Made by a program: the position numbers and the translations under genes. Below the pieces are notes generated by a model that was given only the letters and a program-made list of their open reading frames with translations, was not told where the DNA came from and made no database searches. From Laguncularia racemosa (taxonomy: Eukaryota > Streptophyta > Magnoliopsida > Myrtales > Combretaceae), in NCBI GenBank assembly GCA_037954665.1, contig JBBMOL010000082.1, positions 806,001 to 870,000 of the forward strand: 64,000 nt of DNA, in the 5' to 3' direction. Below are positions 33,600 to 44,898 of this stretch, piece by piece (position 1 is the first letter of the stretch; each line of letters begins with the position of its first letter).

Positions 33600-35452
33600 T
33601 GTAATACCGAAAAGTATTATTTATTTATTTATGTAATATATGGATTATCATAAAGAGAAAAGGACGAGGATGTAATTTTAGAAAGTTTGAAGGGATAATT
33701 TAGACACTTCACATAAAGGATATAAATACTGAAATTAACCTAGAGAGCCTCCTTTATCATTTGAGCAATGAAACAGAATTCACAGAGGATAGACACTTCC
33801 TACAAGAAACCCTAGGACGATGAAAGGAAAAAGGAGTGAATCCATTCTAAGTATGTGAGGTAAGGATCTTTATACAAATTCTAAATTATGTTAGTGGAAT
33901 TAGACCTCATGATTATCATGTGTGCATCAAGACTTGAGATTTAAGAAGGGGCAATACGACAATAGAGAATCAACGACTCAAAGTTGTGATTTGTGGAACT
34001 GTTGATGTGAGTACGAAAATCCCTATAATCTAAATGCCATTGTGTATTTTAGAGATATAATTAAGCATAGGAATAGAGAGGATTAAGTGTTGGAAAGTTT
34101 GAAGTAAAAGAAAGAAGGTTCGTGGAAATTGCCAAGGGTAACGTGGCCTACTAACACAGTCTTGTTTTGACCATGTTGAATTTGAAAGGTACACCGAGAT
34201 ATACACAGCCTTCTAACACAGTCATGTTTTGGCCAAGTTGAGTTAAGGGTAACACAACCTCCCAACATGGTCGTGTTTAGACTGTGTTGAGTGTGGAAGT
34301 TACATCGAGAGATACATAACCTCTTAACATGGTCATGTTTCGACTATGTTGAGTCAAGGGTAACACGACCTCTTAATACTGTCGTGTTTCAACTGTGTTG
34401 AATGAAGAAGAAAATGACCTCCTAACACGGTCATGTTCCAACCATGTTAAAACCAAATTTTACACCGAAAGATACACGACTCCTAATACGGTCGTACTTT
34501 AGCTCGTGTTGAGCAATATGGTCCCTAACATAACTATGTTGAATAAAGTATAAGTTAATTATATATTTACTTAACTTCAAATTAAACTAATATCTACGCA
34601 ACCTAGATAGCTAGTAAAGCCCTAGAGAAATTAAATGAAGAGGATTTAGTGAAATAAGAGAATGATATTGATCTTAGATTAAGTATGAAGAAGAGCTCTT
34701 AGCTTATATCTAAGTCCGAGAAGTGCTTAAGGCTAGGATTCAAGGTACGTGTAACTTCTGTGATGATTTGTGCTTGTTTAAGATAGTTTATGGATTGAAC
34801 TTGATTTAAGTGGGTGAATTGGTCTAAGTTATTAAGTTATATGTTGTATGTTCTTGCTTGGCCGAGGGGCCCATAGTGGCAGATCCATAAGGAGCACCCT
34901 AATATTCCTTATATGATATTGTCCCTAGTGCAATTGTGCTTAGAGATGATTTGGGCTGAATGTTGATTAAGTGGTTTAAGTGGACATGGGTGTGGAGCCC
35001 ATAGTGGTAGTTCCAATTACTTGGGGCTCATAGTGGCAATTCTCATCACTATGTTTAAGTGTACATGGGTGTAGGGCCCATAGTGGTAGTTCCCATCACT
35101 AAGTTTAAGGATTAAGGGATCATGGGTGTGGAGCCCGTTGTGGTAGTTCCCATCACCAAATCATGCTCCAGTGTGTTAAGTGTGTTAAGGGAGTCATGAG
35201 TACCCTATTAATGCTTGTGGTCTAAATGTATTAAGGAAATGGTTGTTTGTGTTTAAGTATTGCATAACGTGTGTGACACTTGTTCATGTTTGTACATGTG
35301 TATGTGTTTGTGTTATATGTACTGGGCATTAGCTCACCCTTTGAGGAACCATTTTTAGATGTAGGTGTTGAGGGAGACGAGAACCTAGAAGATGACTTAG
35401 GCTTGGGTGAGCCATAGAGAGGGGAAGATGAAGATTTCCATTATTATTATGG
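33600..35452 (+). repeat. Element C 3' LTR, 3' end truncated
   Basis: It starts TGTAATACCG and tracks the 5' LTR, including both internal repeat arrays (34135-34530 and 34985-35160). Similarity ends abruptly at 35452, leaving off the terminal 265 bp or so. I did not find the missing part elsewhere in the window. Confidence 0.8.
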
Positions 35453-36825
35453 TGATTTCCACGAAATTGGCGTGTTACCTAGTTGAATGTGAACCTTAAT
35501 TGCATGTACAAGAACAAAATAAAATTCCAAATTCTTACCAAATATGACACACTTGTAGAATCGGAACAACTTGCAATTGTTGATATTACTCACAACAATC
35601 CAAGTCCCACTCACCACAATCCTTAAATTTGAATTGATAAGAGTGTTTTTGGTGAAAGAGACCCTTTTCACAGCAAAGAAGGTAGCAAAAACAATCATCA
35701 AAAACTATCTTTTTGTTGTCTCTTTACAAGTATTTATACTAGTATTAAATAGGAAAAAATAACATAGTGCAAATGGTGACACATGGCTGGTCTTCTAGGC
35801 TCTATTTTGGTCAAATTATGTAGCACATGGTCGGTCCTCTAAGTCAATTTTAGTTTAATATGGACCATCAATGATCCACAACCAAGTGCTAGTGTGTTTG
35901 ATCTTCTTCCTATAATATCGACAAATGTACCTAATTAAATACAAAATAATTATATAAAATAAATGAAGACACTATGTGAATGTCTTTGGTTCCATTTGTT
36001 CAATTGCTCTATTAATGGATTATGTGGTTGCATTGGTTTAATTCCCATCACTTTCACAATCTATACCCCACATGGGTTTATTATATATATACATATTTTT
36101 TAGTCTATTTATATATAGTATAAATATATATAGTCTTTGTGAATGATCTCAAAAAGGAAGACCGGGGTCACTAGAGCTTAAAGTTGACATGCAGTTTGTA
36201 GTTTCCTAACCTAGGTAATGGAGTGCAATAAATCTATGTTGTATGTGGTATCCTATAGACTACATATATTGTTGCACTCACATGATTGATCATACATTGC
36301 ATATATTTGATTAAATAACTTGCTTGTTATTGCTTGTTAGTTCAATAGGAGGGTTATCTCACTAAATTGTCATAGCTTACACCCCAACAATTTCTCTTTC
36401 ATAGGTTATGTCTAATGCTGAGAATGGGCTAGGAATCAAGTGATAAAAGCTTCAAACTCCAAGGAACAATTATAGGATAGAGTAATTAGTGGTCTAGACT
36501 TAGATAGAGTAACATGAAATTATGGAACTTGTACATTCCCTCTTTTCAAAATCTATTTTCCTTTGAACTTAGACTACTTTAAAGTTGAGACTACTTGATT
36601 TTACAATTTGGTACGGCATACTAATTCTCTACAGCTTTAGCGACTATGGATTACCAGTTTTGTTGGTTATTTTTATATGATAATTAGTTATATATATTTT
36701 AGTGAAAAAAGATTTATTTAGAGTTTTGTAACCTCTAACTTGTAAGATAGTTTTCACATCATGAGTATACATGAGATGTGATAGCTTTTAGTGAAAACTA
36801 CCAGCCTCCCTTTTGGGTGGTGACA
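35453..36825. repeat. LTR-like debris
   Basis: Two weak similarities can be seen. At 35580-35760 the order ATTACTCAC, GAATTGATAAGAG and AAGTATTTATACT resembles the minus-strand promoter/R zone of F- and J-type LTRs. At 36640-36825 the sequence ends GGGTGGTGACA and parallels the end of E (52800-52971, AGGGCGTGACA). Both are probably truncated LTRs; the boundaries are uncertain. Confidence 0.4.
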
Positions 36826-37183
36826 CTCATTGATTTTCTAGCCCATGCTTTGTAAGTGTGACTTAGATAGGGCCACTTCTATATTGAATTTATGTCGATG
36901 CTAAAAGGCCTACACCAACATGTCCCAAGTGTTGACTACATTTTGGTCCAATTGTGCAAATTAGATTAAGGCTAGCCAATTAAACTATCTTAGAATGTTT
37001 GAACCATTAGTTGGTCATATTTTGTATATTTGCCCATTTTCCTTATGTATAGCTGAGTCTATAGCCTAAGGCATCTAATCCCATTAGACTTCTTAAATTC
37101 TGAAACTTTGAAATTTTCAAGGTATTTTCCAACATATATTGCTTGAAGGTTGACTAAACCCATTTTCTTAAGACCATTTGGGC
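36826..37183. other. Left flank of H (host sequence X)
   Basis: AT-rich sequence with no recognisable domain. It is one side of the CTATG target of H (duplication at 37184-37188), so before the insertion it adjoined 58403-59009. I see no gene in it. Confidence 0.4.
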
Positions 37184-37188
37184 CTATG

Positions 37189-37934
37189 TAATGCAAACCT
37201 CGTCCACTCATGACGAAAGCCGACAATCGATTTGCTAACCTCACAACCTAGGATCTCTCATGAATGATGGACACCACGACCCTTTGTCTCTAAATGAGAT
37301 AAGAACCTTAGTATACGCAATAATGCCACAATCGATTATAGTAGGATCAATTGATAAGTTAAAGGATGAACGCCATGGATTTAAGAATCCAATAAGTTCA
37401 ACAGTTCTTCAAAGAACCAAAGAGAAATCTCTCTCAATTGATGAGTGAAAAAAATGTTCCAAGATGGCTTATAAATGAATGTGTGGCGACTATTTATAGT
37501 CTCACAAAAAATGTACACAAAAAATCACAAAAAAACTACTTGTGACTAAGGAAAACAATATATTCCAATAGCTTAAATTGGATAAAAGCAGACTTAAAAT
37601 TTCTATCTAAGCTGGCGGCTTAAACTACACGTTGAACTGGCGTATGAAGTAAGCCTACCACTTAGGCTGGCGGGTTACTTGGCCGGCTTTCCTCGCAATT
37701 CTATGCCAGCCACTTTAGGCCAACAACTTTCTTTCAAGGCCAGCCACTTAGGTCGGTAACCTAAGCCACTAAGGCTAGTGGTCATCAACACTCTTGAAGT
37801 CGTCAGCCTTTAGTTCCGTCCCCGACTTCTATCTTTGTCATCCGCACTTCAAATATGCCCATACTCTTTGTTCCCAACTACTTATCTTGTTTTTGATCAT
37901 CCTTGGACCAATCCTCCTAATGTGACCTTCATCA
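37189..37934 (-). repeat. Element H 3' LTR
   Basis: It matches 57655-58402 in reverse orientation; 746 bp. The outer end is eroded (TAATGCAAACC for TGATGTGAACC). It is rich in GGC/GCC repeats around 37610-37790 resembling those in D and K LTRs. Confidence 0.82.
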
Positions 37935-38290
37935 TTCCCCTCCACTTGAGAAGGATTTGTCCTCAAATCATCATCTGCATTAAACCGACTCAAATCAGTA
38001 ATATTAAAATTAGTACTAGTTAGATACGTACGTAGCAATTCTAATCTATAAATATGATATTTGATGCACTCAAGGAGTCGAAATGGACCCTCGCCTCTTA
38101 GAAGCTGCTTTGATCACCCTTGTGCTAGGAACCACCTATGACTCATGCTCGTCCAAACCCAATCTCCGAGTTTAAATAGAACTTGACGATGCCCTTTGCT
38201 AGTTCGTTTTGCACTCTACTTCTTCTGCCGCTCAATATTGAGCTTGGCATTTTCATGCATCTCCACAAATTTCTTTGTTCCTATAAATAG
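37935..38290 (-). pseudogene. Element H integrase C-terminus remnant
   Basis: The minus-strand frame ends with NITDLSRFNADDDLRTNPSQVEGND, matching the end of the D and G integrase, preceded by a degraded QILERI-type region. The polypurine tract (37935-37950, reverse) lies at its end. The upstream integrase core is absent. Confidence 0.65.
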
Positions 38291-38670
38291 AGCATTCTTA
38301 ACATCGTTAAGTCTCTCATTAGGATTTTCTTTCCACTTTGCTTTTCTCTCATCATTCAATGTTTTTCCTCTCTTTTCGCTTTCCTTTAACTTAAACTCTC
38401 ACTCCTTTTCTTCTGCAATAGAGCTCAGTTTAATTTTTTTATTAACTCCCTTTTGTTCACTCTCTCTTTGTAGCCTCACTTGATCTTCATAAAAATTTTC
38501 TTTTCTTTCGGCTTTTATTTTATGTTCTCACAAACGTCATCTTCTTTCTCTTTTTCTTTTGGACTCTCACCTACTGTCTCTTTTTCACTCTCTTTCTTTT
38601 AACCACTTTCTTTTTGCAATTTCAATTGGTCTTCATAAACTTGTTTAGGGTTCAAAGGCATAAGAGTAAC
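38291..38670 (-). pseudogene. Element H post-protease charged linker
   Basis: On the minus strand it codes a Lys/Glu/Ser-rich stretch like the linkers of D (21373-21500) and G (46760-46939). It is joined directly to the integrase tail, marking the pol deletion. The solo LTR cuts it off from the protease. Confidence 0.55.
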
Positions 38671-39555
38671 TGATAGGAATCAAAATCCGACAAAACCTAT
38701 CATTAGGGCAAGAACCAAAGGATTTTAAATCTTGGCAATGAGGGCCTATTTTGAGCAAATTGACCCCAAAATTGTTTATAAATTAACCTCCTTTCTATTA
38801 TTCTTGTATTGTGTTTTCCAACAAGCACACCTATTTGGCTTCATAGGGCAATGGACAAACTCATTAAGACTCAAAAATCGAAGATGAAATGAATCGATGA
38901 ATTCCATTGCAGAGCTACCTTATTGAAGATTATTTTTGTTTTTGTAATTTATTTTTTTAAACTATTTATTTTTTAAGCTTTGTAGGACATTTTATTTTAT
39001 TGTAATTTATCTTTTAGGACAGGGCCCCCCAAAAGTGGTATAGTTGTAATTTTGTGAACTTTTTAACCTTAAAGGGAGTAAGTATAAATACTTACTTAAG
39101 TAAGGTTTTAGGGAGCTTTTAACATTTTGAGAAAACACCTCTGTTGCTGCCGTGAGGATCATCTTTGCTTGCAATTGATCTCTTATTAATTTCATCCTTG
39201 AAATTTTGGCGAGAACTAACTTGAAATCGATTGTGAGTAATATCAATCATTTCTTGTTGTTAAGAAATTATACTTAGTGAGTCATATCTAGGTGCTATTT
39301 GTTGTTCCTATCTTTCCTGAGAATTAGGGTTCTTGATTTTCAAATTGAATTCAATTCAATTTGATTGGAATTCTAATTTATCCATATCTTATCTATTGTT
39401 CATTTTGTTCTTACATTGATCCAGATCACAATTTGGTCTCATTTTCATTTGAATCCACGTGAATAAGGGTTCAAGTAAATATTTGTTGATTACGCCAAAT
39501 TGAGGAATTGTTCCCATTTGTTATTTGATTGTGCTTAGTCGTTTTAGGCACATCA
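38671..39555 (+). repeat. Solo LTR of the N1/F superfamily in H
   Basis: It starts TGATAGGAATC and ends GGCACATCA, 885 bp, flanked by GTAAC (38666-38670) and GTAGC (39556-39560). One mismatch in the duplication suggests age. There is no interior, so it formed by LTR-LTR recombination. The H coding sequence continues on both sides. Confidence 0.85.
39077..39096 (+). promoter_or_regulatory. Palindromic TATA box in solo LTR, compensatory change
   Basis: AGTAAGTATAAATACTTACT is a perfect palindrome around AA. Compared with N1 and F, both arms changed at the paired position (C to T, G to A), keeping the symmetry. Confidence 0.62.
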
Positions 39556-39673
39556 GTAGCTAGCCTTTGATTGTACTCAAAGGAATATTTATTGGTAAAG
39601 TCATCATGTTTAACCCTCCTATCAACTGCCATGGTCTTCCAAGCAACAAGTGAGTAGCCTGCATTGGAACTAC
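39556..39673 (-). pseudogene. Element H protease C-terminal part
   Basis: The minus strand reads the LLGRPW-type end of the protease and the following FD/KVVHDGF-like stretch in degraded form. It continues the frame interrupted by F at the GTCAC site. Confidence 0.6.
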
Positions 39674-39678
39674 GTCAC

Positions 39679-40716
39679 TGAAATGCCTAAATGGGAATTA
39701 AGCACAAGCAAAACAATCCAAATAACAACCCCAAAAGACAAGACCAATTTGGTTCACTTTTAGAGCAAAATTGGACCGTAAACCCTAAATGCAATCATTA
39801 ATAAAAAATTGATCTGAATGATGTATTTCATACAATGATTAACACTGTGAAGTATTCCTCAATGAAGATCACAAATTATACTTTAAAAAGCCACATGATT
39901 ATTAATAAAAAAACAACAAGAACCACTTCCATGATCCACCTTCTAAATGGATTGATTTCACAGTTCAAGAATTGTGCACAATGGATGAATCGAAAAAACA
40001 AGTATGATAGTAACTCAAATGAAGCACAATATTTCGAATAATACTAATTCAAATCTGACCAAGAAATGTTTCAATCTAACCCTAGATATGACACACTAGA
40101 GAAGAAAAGAAAAGAAAACACAATAAATAGAAATTGACACAATTTACAATTTCAAGTTGTTGCATTCGCCACAATTTCAACTCTTAGGATTGAAATTGTT
40201 AAGAGGGGATTGAACTAAGATGAACCTTAAGCTCTCTTACGTAAAAGTGATGCATTTAATCTGAAAAAAAATTCCCCTAAAACCCTACTTTAAGCAAGTA
40301 TTTATACTTACTCCCTTTATGGTTAGAAAGTTCACAAAATTACAATTATACCACTTTTAGGGTAGTTGGTCCTAAATGAAAATTACAAACAAATGAAATT
40401 GTCCCAAAAAAAAAAAATACAACATAAAACGGTCTAAAGAACTATTACAAAGTACAAACATAATATAATTCTTCAAGAGCTAATGCTTCAAAGTGAAATC
40501 AATCACAGTGGCCTTTGGATGCAAATCTAATGATGTCCCATGGCCATCGACTAATGTAAGACTTTTTAGCACCCCATGGAGAAATAATATTGTACCTGTA
40601 AGATTATTATTCAAATATTTATTAGATATAAAGAAATAAAGTGAAATAAGAGTGATTTGGATCATCATCCAAATCGAGTTCTGAGAACATCTATGGTGTT
40701 GGAAAATTTCTCATCA
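39679..40716 (-). repeat. Element F 3' LTR
   Basis: 1038 bp in reverse orientation, from TGAAATGCCTAA (eroded end) to TTTCTCATCA. It aligns with 55593-56591. Confidence 0.88.
40293..40312 (-). promoter_or_regulatory. Palindromic TATA box in F 3' LTR
   Basis: The + strand reads AGCAAGTATTTATACTTACT; one arm position is mismatched compared with the 5' LTR copy. Confidence 0.55.
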
Positions 40717-41072
40717 TCTCCTCAGGCTTCTAAAAGATTTGCCTTCAAATCTAGAGGGTTATTTTTGGAACTGAACTCGAACATCTCTGTTGGCTTGTTC
40801 TGCTGGCTATCAAATATAGTGGAAGTAGTTTTGATCTGTTCCTGAAACTGCTGGACCTCAGATGGAGTCATAGGTGATAGTACTATGTGAGAACCTCCCA
40901 TACTAACCATATAGGTGTTCCTGAATCCATCATGTAACACCTACCGATCAAACATCCAAGGCTTACCCAACAACAAATGGAATGCACGTGTAGGAATCAC
41001 ATCACATAGGATCTTATCATGACATTTCTGTCTGACACTCATAGGCACCTTCGCCCTTAGCGTAACATGCAT
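40717..41072 (-). pseudogene. Element F protease C-terminal part and tail
   Basis: The minus-strand frame continues the F protease after the E insertion: MHVTLRAKVPMSV, then the end with HDGFRNTYMVSMGG and a tail SPMTPSEVQQFQEQI parallel to N1 3780-3850. It ends NPLDLKANLLEA just before the polypurine tract. Confidence 0.72.
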
Positions 41073-41739
41073 ATAATTTGTGAAGTTCGAAAAATTTCGA
41101 AAAATTATATAAACGATTACAGAAAATAAATAAAATAATAAGTACTTCTAAGTCGCAGTAGCGAGAGGAACAATTTCGCAACATTAAAAACTTCAAGAAA
41201 TGTACGACAAAAATTCAAATGTTGCAACGCATAAATATTATTTTAATATTTTGAGAAAATAATAGGTTTTAAAAATAAAACAATTAAAAGTAATAATCTT
41301 GGGCAAAGAAAAGAAGATAATGAACTTAACAAATTGAATTATATGAAATATATTGCTGAATAAATTTAGGAAGTGAAGTAATCGAAAAATATCCAAATAT
41401 AGACCTATAAATAGATAAATAAAAATAATTGTAAGTCCTTTAGTTCGAGTAAATTAAATTAAAAGAATAAATCATCGGAAACATAATTTTTATGCAATAT
41501 TTGATTGAATAATGAAATTAAATTAAATTATAAATCTTGGAATTTCGTATTAAAATTTAGAGTAAATATTTATCTTCGGAAAAATCAAATTAACCTAGAC
41601 GTAAAAATTTGTAATAAATTGTTAAAGATATAATTTTTAAAGGTATTCCTGTACATGTGCAAAACGCTAAAATAGGGATATTTTTAAATAAAATATAATT
41701 ATAACATAATATATAAATATACTTATAAATATATATAAT

Positions 41740-42004
41740 AGAAAAAAAGTCCCATCCTTCTTTTCTTTCTTCTAACTCAATAGACCCGCCCCCCTACCCC
41801 TTACCTCTCTCTCTCTCGTTTTCTATTTTTCTTTCTTCTTTCTTCTTCTTCTCGTTTCTTTTTCTTTCTTCTTCTTCCACTTCGTCCTTTGCCTGAATCA
41901 CGACAACCCAGTAGGCGTTCGCTTTTCTTCTTTTCTTCTTCATTTATCGGCCATCTTCTTCTTCCCTTCCATTATCTTTTTTCCCTTCTCGGACTCTAAT
42001 AACG
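41740..42004 (+). other. CT-rich leader-like tract in E
   Basis: A long pyrimidine-rich stretch (CTCTCTCT near 41808 and many TTCTTC) between an AT-rich left part and a short Ser/Gly/Asn-rich open frame. It resembles a plant 5' untranslated leader or the R/U5 zone of a long LTR. Confidence 0.4.
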
Positions 42005-42151
42005 ATGACAATGTCTAGCGGCAACGGTAGTGATGGTCCCGATAGTGGAAGTAACAGCAATCTCCAAAGTAGCAACAACGGTGCTGGTGTCGACGGCGGG
42101 GTAACCAATAGTGGCTTGGCATCGTATCCGTCTGATCTCCTTTCCTCATAA
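42005..42151 (+). CDS. Small Ser/Gly/Asn-rich open frame in E (hypothetical)
   Basis: ATG at 42005 to TAA at 42149-42151, 48 codons, downstream of the CT-rich tract. The product would be low-complexity (SSGNGSDGPDSGSNSN...). Trinucleotide-like repeats continue to about 42700 in other frames. I do not recognise it; it may be chance coding within a repeat. Confidence 0.2.
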   Translation: MTMSSGNGSDGPDSGSNSNLQSSNNGAGVDGGVTNSGLASYPSDLLSS

Positions 42152-42479
42152 CGATGGAGGCAAAGATCACAACTTCCAATAGCAACAATGGCGTCCGTAA
42201 TGACCTTGATGACAACAGCTACACGTATCTGTCACGTCACCAGCGCCAAGTCTCTAACCATATCCACACGAGGAGAGGGGTTTGATAGTAATGACGGCAA
42301 TGGTGGTGGTGACAATAATTCAACAGCTGCAACAACGATAATGGCAGCCATTACGATCGGCAGCCACCCAGCGATGAAAGCCTAATGGCAATAGCAACAA
42401 CACAACAGCAAGCAATGAAGATGACAGCAACTGCCACAATGTTTGACGGCAACTTCGACCCTCAGCAGGAACAGTAGTG

Positions 42480-42892
42480 GCGATGGATGGTGCATGCGAG
42501 GGTATGTTTGTGTGTGCGTGTGAGTGTGTGTGGATGAAGAGGAGGTGTAAGTGTAGTGTGTATGTGTGGTTGTAAGCGTGTTAGTGCACGAAGGAAGAGG
42601 ACCGCAACAGCAGCGACAGTAGCAGCCATGTCGACAACTGTGATGACCGCTATAGCAGCGACAGCATAGTGACGATGACAACAACGGTGGTAGTAGCTTC
42701 TAAGTCATGTCCATCTCATCTTCTTCTTGATGGCGGAGGCGACAGTAGCAGGAATGTGTGGAGGAGGAAAAGAAAATGAGGATGGAAGAGGAGCTGGGTG
42801 TGTATGAGGCGAGTGTCTAGAGTGTGTAGGTACGTATGTGTGAGGTGTGTAAAGATGTGTGAAGATGTGTGTATATGTGTGGATGATGGTGT
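42480..42892 (+). repeat. TG-rich minisatellite, left part
   Basis: Runs of GTGTGTGTG, GTGTGTATGTGTGG and related motifs. It was continuous with 49929-50940 before G inserted. The minus-strand open frames here are low-complexity His/Thr/Tyr artefacts. Confidence 0.75.
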
Positions 42893-42897
42893 GGAAG

Positions 42898-42991
42898 TGA
42901 TGCGAGATCGATTGGCTCTGATACCCAACTGATGCGAATCGATTGGCTCTGATACCAAACTGATGCAAATCGATTGGCTCTGATACCAAAC
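42898..42991 (-). repeat. Three tandem LTR-end/primer-site units in G 3' LTR
   Basis: Units 42898-42929, 42930-42960 and 42961-42991, each beginning TGATGC and containing GGCTCTGATACC(A/C)AAC. On the minus strand each reads as an LTR terminus followed by a Met-type primer site. The 5' LTR has two such units (49000-49062). Confidence 0.75.
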
Positions 42992-43885
42992 TGATGTGAG
43001 ATCGGTTTAATCGGATTCCTAACTGATATGAACCACGCAAACGTGTGACGAAACCCAATACCAATACGTTCGGAATTCGTTACCTAAGATACCAAACACC
43101 CTCAAGTGGAAACCGCAACCCGTTGTCTATAAGCGAGACAAGAACCTTAGTATAATATGAAGACGCCACAATCGAGATGAAAGACCGATTGATAAGTCGG
43201 GATGAACACCACAGAAATAAAATCCGATAAGTTCTAGGTTAGTTCTTTAAAGAACCAAGAGAGAAATTCTCTCAAAATGTTTTTTCTAAAACTTCAATGT
43301 TGTATGTTCTATATTCTAACCCTAGGAGCTTTATATTAGGGTTTACAATTCGTAACAATAAAGCCCAAAACGACATAACTTAGATAAGTTGCGTAAAAAT
43401 CAACAAAACAAACATGTAGGCCGGCGGTGTAGACATGAAGGCCGGTGGCCTTGGAGCCGGCCTTGAGCCAGTGTTGAATATACACGCCCAGTGTTGGAAA
43501 TGTACACGACCGTGTACTTCTAGCTGTGTATCTTTCTATGGATTTTCTTTACTCCATACACGGCCGTGCCTTTTAGCCGTGTATATGACCGTGTATGATT
43601 CTGTGTAACCTTGAGACTCCTACACGGCCATGCCTTGTAAAGACACGCCCTCTTGATCCCGTATCCGTTATGACTTGTACAAGAGCAAGGGCATTCCCAT
43701 GGTTGTTCCAATCCTTTCCAACTTCATGATTGCTCCAATCCCTTTCGACTTCATGGACATCCTTTATCAACCCGTTAAGTGCTTCCTTGAATCGTTTTGG
43801 TCGAGTTCTTATGATAGGTTCAGGTGGCACTTCAAGAGGATCTACATTCCATCTTCTGGCTTGGCTCCCATCATGGTTCTCATCA
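42898..43885 (-). repeat. Element G 3' LTR
   Basis: 988 bp from TGATGCGAG to GTTCTCATCA on the + strand. Its U5 end has three 31-32 bp units each with a primer-site-like GCTCTGATACC (42898-42991). The integrase frame runs into its other end. Confidence 0.9.
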
Positions 43886-44898
43886 TTCCCCTCCTCTTGA
43901 AAAGGATTTGTCCTCAAATCATCGCCTGCATCAAAAGGACTCAAATCAGTAACATTAAATGTAGCACTAACTTGATACTCACTGGGTAAATCTATCTTGT
44001 ATGCATTATCATTGATGCGCTCAAGGATTTGAAATGGTCCAACGCCTCTAGGAAGTAGTTTAGATCGACGTTGCACAGGAAACTGCTCTTTGCGCATGTG
44101 AACCCAAACCCAGTCTCCAGGTTCAAAGAGAGCTTGTCGACAACCCTTGTTGGCTTGTTGCACATACTGCTCTGTTCTTTGCTCAATGTTTAGCCTTGCC
44201 TTCTCATGGATCTGTTTAACAAATTCTGCTTTCTTCTCGCTATCTAGATTAACATACTCAGAAATAGGCAAAGGTGATAAATCCAAAGGAGTTAGTGGAT
44301 TAAAACCATACACAATTTCAAAAGGAGTAAATTTAGTAGCAGAATGCACTGTACGATTATAGGCAAATTCAACATGCGGTAAACAATCCTCCCAACTTGT
44401 AATATTCTTTTTAATGACAGCCCTCAACAAAGTAGATAAAGTTCGATTTACTACCTCAGTTTGACCATCAGTCTGTGAATGATAAGTAGTAGAAAACAAT
44501 AACTTAGTTCCTAACTTAGCCTACAAGGTCTTCCAAAAGTAGCTTAAGAACTTAGCATCTTTATCTGATACAATTGTTCTAGGCATACGATGTAATCTCA
44601 CAACTTCCCTAAAGAACAAATTGGCAATATTGCAAGCATCATCCGTTTTGTGACAAGGAATGAAATGTGTCATCTTAGAAAATCTATCCACAACTACAAA
44701 AATAGAATCTCGACTATGTCTAAACCTGGGTAATCCTAACACAAAATCCATGGAAATATCTACCCAAGGCTCATGAGGAATGGGAAGTGGGGTATAAAGC
44801 CCTTGAGGTTGGACTCTAGATTTCGCTTGCTTACACGTGACACATCACTCACAAATCCTCTCAACATCTCGTTTCATGTGCGGCCAATAGAAGTGTTC
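43573..44898 (-). pseudogene. Element G integrase, extending into 3' LTR
   Basis: The catalytic core has D ([11 protein letters not shown]), D (VSDKDAKF) and E ([10 protein letters not shown]). The zinc module begins in the preceding frame (GHFGVAKTL...) and ends at CVTC near 44840, with stops at about 44896 and 44850. A TAG near 44521 splits the core. The C-terminal frame of 308 codons (44499-43573) includes RGVGPFQILERINDNAYK and then crosses the polypurine tract (43886-43900) into the LTR. No separate chromodomain is evident. Confidence 0.85.

Larger units (their letters stand above)
12798..35452 (+). mobile_element. Element C: decayed Tekay/Del-like Ty3/gypsy element, interrupted by D and B
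   Basis: The parts in order are: 5' LTR (12798-14857), primer site, gag (15309 on), PR-RT-RNase H (16554-18366), the D insertion, integrase (25178-26607), the B insertion, the last pol codons (33439 on), polypurine tract (33582-33599) and 3' LTR (33600-35452). The pol frame joins correctly across both insertions, each flanked by a duplication (CACTC for D, GTGCT for B). Stops are dense throughout, so C is the oldest of the large elements. The 3' LTR lacks its last 265 bases or so. The clade call rests on the long repeat-bearing LTRs and integrase style and is tentative. Confidence 0.82.

Noticed and set aside
42005..42700. Captured host gene with CT-rich 5' leader in E
   Set aside because: The frame is only 48 low-complexity codons, with no intron or domain. 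It is kept as a low-confidence open frame.
42382..43064. Open frames on both strands near 42382-43064
   Set aside because: They are repeats in translation (CXX triplets, TG array) and run into the G LTR.
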